Assembly: GCA_950295325.1 (NCBI GenBank)
Contig: OX485808.1
Coordinates: 40,878,527 to 40,942,526, forward strand
Direction of reading: 5' to 3'
Length of the DNA: 64,000 nucleotides
DNA from: Polytrichum commune
Taxonomy: Eukaryota > Streptophyta > Polytrichopsida > Polytrichales > Polytrichaceae
In this document: in pieces, positions 58,975 through 64,000 of the stretch
Layout: every line of letters starts with the position of its first letter
Position numbering within the stretch: the first letter of the stretch is position 1
Program-made: the position numbers and the translations under genes
The notes under the pieces: generated by a model
What the model was told of the DNA's origin: nothing
What the model saw: only the letters and a program-made list of their open reading frames with translations
Database searches by the model: none

Positions 58975-59462
58975 CCTGCAAGGAAACATCAAATTATTTT
59001 GAACAATTCTCAGCATATTGACAAACCAATGGCCCTGCAGATTATGAAAGAATTTTTAGTATTAAATCATAATTGGTCAGTGATTCACATTATCATTTCT
59101 TCCAAAAATAAAATTACATTGCTGAATCCTCATTCAAATCATCTTGTTTATAATGGCTAAAAGTGGAATTTGCTTGAGACTAGCATTGGTTGAACCACCA
59201 TCCAAACTACAAGGAAACATCAATTTTGTTCACACTCCAACATATTAAACAATGGATATGCAAAGATCTAAGAGAATATTGCTTACACTTAAAATTCCAT
59301 GATTTACAATTCTACAGTCTGTTCCGTAAATGGGATATTGACACTAATTACCTCAATGATTTCTCATTCAAGTCATATTGTTCATTAAGGGTTGAAGGTG
59401 GAATCACCTTAAGACCAACATCAATGAAACTATCATCCATCCTACAAGGAAACTAAATTTTG
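58931..59462 (-). repeat. tandem triplication of the first-exon start region of the ankyrin gene
   Basis: Three copies about 230 bp apart (anchors near 58931, 59160 and 59394 on the plus strand: GTGGAAT(C/T)...AAG..., ending CAAGGAAAC). Each contains, read on the minus strand, a polypyrimidine/TTCCTTG(C/T)AG acceptor followed by a start-exon-like sequence. The gene-proximal copy encodes MDISSPNFHLEEIPL. The distal copy keeps an ATG and encodes MDDSFIDVGLKVIPPST and about 15 further codons. The middle copy has lost the aligned ATG. They could serve as alternative first exons or be relics. Confidence 0.75.
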
Positions 59463-60233
59463 AACAAAAACAAGTTGCATAGTATGTAGGTTGAGGCTAC
59501 TTTTCACTTCACGAAGTCACACCGGAATTAGCTCCAAGACCCCCAAAACTTTAGTAGCATGGAAAACAGTGTAGCATAGATGGATGAGAGGTGCGCTCGT
59601 ATGTAACAAAAAGTATAGCCTCTCGCCAATCTTATCATTTGAAATTGAGAAGACTTGAAAGCAAACTTAGAACATAAGAGTCAACCAGGAATTGATATTT
59701 CTATCACCTTCATTAAAGAAATGGTGGTGGTAGTAAGGTGCACTAATTAACCTCCCAAGACTGTTGGTTTGACCTGGATGACGTCCTCACTTCGTGCACT
59801 TAATGAGACACGCTGATTGTTGCAAGCAACTCCGAGTTGTGTGAGTTGGCCTGGACTCAGTGCAAATGTTGAGTCATTCGATCTCGATCAGGCTTCAATC
59901 TCACTGTCATGGAAACCTCATTGCATTATTGACCAAATATACAGAGAGAAAATATTATACTTCATCAGTGTACATAAAGGAGGAAAGTGCTCAAAACTGC
60001 CAAATGCATTGTGCTCAATACCTAGCATGTCAATACTATCAAATGGATTATGATGAACATGAGTGAGAGAGAGAGATGTGTCTGGACCAACCCAGAAGGA
60101 CTACTAGCGCTTAATTCTTCATGTATTGAAGTACGTGATGACAGTGACAAGAAAATAAGAGATTGAATACTAGTCGAATTGTCACCAAGTACTCAACACA
60201 CCATACATACCAGTCTAGAGAATGTGTGCACAA
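59463..60233. other. region upstream of the ankyrin gene
   Basis: No gene. The promoter and any 5' non-coding exon of the ankyrin gene should be here or in the triplicated region, but I cannot point to a TATA box with confidence. Confidence 0.35.
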
Positions 60234-60460
60234 CAATGAACAAGAAGAACCGACCATTAGTTACAGATGAATGGCCCGGTTGGGTGTGAGAAATAACTGG
60301 TTCAAATTCAAAACTGGAAAATTTCTGATCCATCTAGAGGAACTTTACAGGATATTCTGCAATTTAATAGAGAAAAACGAAAGATATGAACATACAACCG
60401 GTTGGCATTGGAAACACTAGGATCTCGATTGATTAGGCCCAAAAATCTCTCTGGACACTG
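60234..60460. mobile_element. 227-bp MITE of the CARTGATCGGGGAGA family
   Basis: Same length as the copy at 63007. Starts CAATGAACAAGAAGAACC and ends CTCTCTGGACACTG. Flanked by a perfect 8-bp duplication, GTGCACAA (60226-60233, 60461-60468), the hAT-type length. Ends are more diverged than in the 63007 copy. Confidence 0.83.
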
Positions 60461-60763
60461 GTGCACAACAATGATACCCAGGTATGACTTCACATGCCGT
60501 CAACAACGTACGTAGGAACACGATATTCATCCAAGACAAAATAGTTGTGAACTTGATGGTCGTGTTCTGGTTCATGTCATGTTGACATGCATAACTCTAA
60601 CAGTACACTGTATTAGCCACACTGCAGAAAAGAGTGTCAAACTCTGACACACCAAATCCACTAAGTTGACATACTACTTCAAAACAACTGTATGAAGAGA
60701 CATGTCACCCACATATAATAATGAGACATTAATGCAACATGGAGGATTGCCTCAAACATATAC
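60461..60763. other. spacer
   Basis: Nothing recognisable between the MITE and the 1.04-kb duplication. Confidence 0.4.
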
Positions 60764-61800
60764 ATTATGTATCGAGTAAACATTGCAGCAACTTCTTAGT
60801 GTTCACCATGATCTCATATCTTGTTGACGTGTTGTATATTCATTAGACACGAGCACGACAAATATAGACCCTAGCAAGTGACCCTCACGACAAGGTGAAC
60901 ATTATATTCAATACTGTAAACATGTCATCCTACTACGGACGGGTTGTAGGATGGCTCCTTGGGTACGCGACATCGCAACTCTCTAAATGATAGAAATCAC
61001 CACTCTATATTCTAGTAGCCAGTTGTTGATCCAGCAGATCATCTTTATGGGGCTCCTTGTGTACCTATCTTGTCGCTCCTGCGACTCAGTTGGTAACACG
61101 AGGACGCCTTCCTACAGCTGGTAGCTAATGACAGGGTTCCTTGCGTATGATATCTAGTACATAATGCCTGTGAGAACATATACTCAGGGTCATCATCGCA
61201 ACTCTCTAGATGACAGAAACCACCAGCCCATATTCTGACAGCTACTCGCTCGTCCAGATGATCCCACTAATCTTAATGTCAAGCACACACACTTGACAGT
61301 TGAAAGGCACCATAGATATCGTGTCAAGCTACCTGCTACCTGTCATCCGAACAAAACAACATGCACTAACTAATTTCGAGACCCACACAAAACACACATA
61401 GAAACTCACCAGATCTATCGCTGGTTGTTGGAAGGGCATTGCCGCAGAAGCACGTCTCCAAACTTCCACACAGCTCACATGAAGAGAGAGAGAGAGAGAG
61501 AGAGAGAGAGCAGGCATCCCCTGGGCACTAAGTGGGCTCTCCCCTCCCTGCCCGCTGCCCGGCCCCCCCTCTTTCCCAAGCCCGTCCTTCGAAATAATAC
61601 AGAGCTCGTGGCCAACAGTAGAGGCAGCTCCATATTGTCTTCTTACGTTATGAGGATTTGTGTCACTTGGATGCTCTTCTCAGCGCACCCACTTCTTGAG
61701 GAAGGAAAAACAAAACAAAAAACAAAAACAAAACAAAACTTACTTTGTACTTTTTTCGAAAGGATGGGTTGATCGAAAATGTTGGGCTTGGGAAAGAGGG
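60764..61800 (+). repeat. 1.04-kb dispersed duplication, copy 2
   Basis: Partner of 34080-35119, same orientation, 26.7 kb away. Its (GA)n tract (61482-61510) is longer than the one in copy 1. Similarity stops at about 61800, next to the Harbinger MITE that begins at 61809. Confidence 0.9.
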
Positions 61801-61808
61801 AGGCCTTA

Positions 61809-62175
61809 GGGCATCGCCAACCCATTCCCGGGAATGGTAACTACCGGGAACAGTGAGCCCGGGCTCGGGCCAACGGGCTCGGTACCCAGCCCGTTATGCA
61901 CAGGGTCCCTGTAAAGCTACTCCCGCTCTCGGCACATTTTTGGAGTTTGCCGAGAGAAGTTGTCCTCCCGCTACACACTGCCTTATCCAAAAGTAGCTTG
62001 TGAAGCTGGGACACCTGTGTGCCGGGGGGCTACGTGGCTAGAGACCTGTGTGCCGGGGGGCCCTTGCCGAGCAATGGGCTGGACCCCCCTCCCGCCAAAC
62101 CCTCCCTCCATTGAGCAGGGCTCCTTGCATCCCGCCCTGCCGGGAGCTGATGCCGGGAATGGGCTGGCGATGCCC
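61809..62175. mobile_element. 367-bp GC-rich PIF/Harbinger (Tourist-like) MITE
   Basis: Starts GGGCATCGCCAACCCATTCC and ends as the complement of GGGCATCGCCAGCCCATTCC, so 24-bp ends carry one mismatch. TTA target duplication at 61806-61808 and 62176-62178. Strikingly GC-rich compared with its surroundings. Internal direct repeat GACCTGTGTGCCGGGGGGC / ACACCTGTGTGCCGGGGGGC near 62010-62060. Confidence 0.92.
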
Positions 62176-62178
62176 TTA

Positions 62179-63006
62179 AGGACGTCACTGAAGGGTTGGG
62201 CACATGGCATGTTCAAATTTTATTGTTTTATTGTTGCAGCCCATATCTCCAAGGGCCACCAAGGTTATGGAAGCCCAAGTCATGCGCCCAACCCTTGAGG
62301 CATTCTGAATGGGCCTTGTTTGCTTGCAAGCACGGTGCATCCGGTTGTTGATCCACCGAGGCCTATCCAAGGGCCTTGGCGATCCTTGTTGGTGTTGGGG
62401 CTAGTAAAGACCTTCCCCCGCCATAAATGGTTCATATAAAAGCCCTCCTCTAGCCCGCCAAGAGATTACTTCAATATCAAATACTCCGATATCCTACTTT
62501 ATCCCATGTCAGACAATAAGTGTCGTTATCTTATTGATTGCTTTCTAATTATACCGGGGGGTATGACTAGGCTTTGTTGGGCTTTGACTTAAGATAAGCT
62601 GCCCTGCCCAAGATGGAGGGCTCCCCAAAGGTATAAAATAGTATATACTTTACTTGACGTGTACCTGATCTGGTGGGGATGCTCTTAGGACTTGGGACCC
62701 CGTGTGAAGTGGTAAGGTTTAACTCCCATGCCCTCAACGGCTGAGATTGCACGGATTGACCTCAAGTGGCGCAGGAGGCCGGGGTGGCATGGAAGCCGGG
62801 CAGCGGGCAGAGGAAAAACGGGCAGCGGGCGCCGAGCCCACTCAGTGCCGCACAGGGGCAAGTACGTATGTACCTAATTTTACAGACTGCCAGCAAATAA
62901 TCAGTGGCCAGTGAGAACAATGGAGGAATCTGAGCTTATTATAATCAGTGAAGAAGAAGAAGAAGAAGAAGAAGAAGAAGAAGGTCTGTTCATAGCACAT
63001 TCTAGG
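62179..63006. other. non-genic stretch with an inverted fragment of the 1.04-kb repeat and a GAA microsatellite
   Basis: 62785-62865 contains, inverted, the GGGCACTAAGTGGGCT...CCCGCTGCCCGG portion seen at 61525-61567 and 34850-34890. 62950-62983 is (GAA)11. No gene recognised. Confidence 0.6.
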
Positions 63007-63233
63007 CAATGATCGGGGAGAACCGGCAGTTAGTTACAAATGAACCGGTTGAGTTTGGGAAATAACCGGTTATAGTTCAAGACTGCAGGAAAAATTACCG
63101 ATCATTGTAGAGGGATTTATAGAATATACCCCAATTTAATAAAGGAAAACCGGAGGATGTCAACATGTAACCGGTTGGACTTGCAAACACTAGGATCTCA
63201 ACCGATTATGCCCAAAAATCTCCCCGATCACTG
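63007..63233. mobile_element. 227-bp MITE, best-preserved copy of the CARTGATCGGGGAGA family
   Basis: Ends CAATGATCGGGGAGA and complement CAGTGATCGGGGAGA (one mismatch in 15). The interior is rich in ACCGGTT motifs (AACCGG, ACCGGTT, ACCGAT). Flanks ATTCTAGG and ATCCTTGG are a probable 8-bp duplication with two changes. Non-coding. Other copies lie at 35236, 60234 and, as a relic, 8802. Confidence 0.83.
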
Positions 63234-64000
63234 ATCCTTGGCCACGCTTGAGGGGCAATGGCGTTGATTGTGAAACTACTTCACCCCTTGCATGGAGTAG
63301 ACACTATCCGTTAATCACCCTCTACCTATGCAGTAGACCACCGTCATAATAGTGAAGTGTCATTTCTAAAACCGATCATGGTGAGGTTGGCAACTTCAAT
63401 GCGTGTACACTTAGTGTAGCCAATGAGAGTCAAGTTTAATGTACTTATGAGTTAACCGGTTTAGGTGATGTTTTGTATGGAAATGCGGATTATTGTGTTC
63501 GGTGTAGGGAGAATCTAGTGAATGAGTAGGGGGTTTGACAACTTTCCACTTTGAAAAATTGTAGTATTTTTTTGTATAGGGCAAAAAAATATGAAACAAC
63601 TTGCAGTCTTCATGAATCCTTCTCGTCTATCTTGGAAGATTATCTCATGATTGTAAGACCATATCTTCAACACAAATCACCTTATTTTCACGGGTTATGG
63701 TATTTCTACCTTAGTAACCATTAACAATAACTAGCATTATGTAATAGTCCTTGGTAGGATATGTTTTAGAACCTAGTAATATTAAGGGGGTAGGGTAAAT
63801 TTGTTTGTTAAGTATACCAATTTATTTCTTTGTTAGTTTATTTATGGCGAAATCTGGAGGTTTGTGACAGGTTGTGGATTCTTTAGTCTTCGCATATGGA
63901 CTAGTATAGAATGTGCATATTGTGCAGCAATTATGTTTATTTGTTTGAATGTATTGTTGATTTTTGTAATAGGGGTTTTCAATTTTGTTTCTAAGATTTT
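63234..64000. other. non-genic right edge
   Basis: No gene or repeat recognised. Confidence 0.4.

Overview
The window looks like nuclear DNA of a fern, or less likely another seed-free land plant. It is AT-rich, intron-containing and dominated by decayed transposons. The best organismal clue is an uninterrupted 707-codon squalene-hopene cyclase gene (29232-31355, minus). This is a bacterial-type enzyme that among land plants is known mainly from ferns and mosses. The second clear host gene is a two-exon ankyrin-repeat/PGG membrane protein (55336-58974, minus). Almost everything else is mobile DNA at various stages of decay. Species cannot be fixed from the sequence alone.

Layout: 1.4-8.3 kb is a CACTA (En/Spm) element on the plus strand. 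It carries a decayed TNP2 transposase (zinc-knuckle exon, Transposase_21, DUF4218 and DUF4216 regions, four in-frame stops) and an intact spliced SET-domain ORF placed between the zinc-knuckle exon and the transposase body. 9.7-24.1 kb is a nested structure: a duplicated segment appears twice, copy A interrupted by a 409-bp MITE (8-bp target duplication) and copy B split by a 9.25-kb insertion with terminal inverted repeats and an 11-bp target duplication. That insertion carries a ~105-bp tandem array, itself interrupted by a TA-flanked MITE, and a degenerate SWIM-like ORF. 27.0-28.7 kb is a complete-ended pogo/Tigger element with a damaged DDE transposase.

31.4-45.0 kb, upstream of the cyclase gene, holds two CACTA-type MITEs, one copy of a 1.04-kb duplication (the other is at 60.8-61.8 kb), a CARTGATCGGGGAGA-ended MITE family, PIF/Harbinger-type elements with TTA/TAA duplications, and a Ty3/gypsy remnant ending in a PHD finger. 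It also holds a Tigger N-terminal relic inserted in the same host repeat as one of the Harbinger elements. 44.05-45.98 kb is a non-autonomous CACTA element packed with a 10-bp quasi-palindrome. 46-55 kb is mostly unrecognised low-coding DNA with mini/microsatellites and long poly-G/C tracts. 59-64 kb holds a tandem triplication of the first-exon region of the ankyrin gene, then further MITEs and duplications.

The most unusual item is the SET-domain protein encoded inside the CACTA element, followed by the gypsy integrase-PHD tail and the triplicated first-exon region of the ankyrin/PGG gene. The two host genes have no visible functional link with one another.
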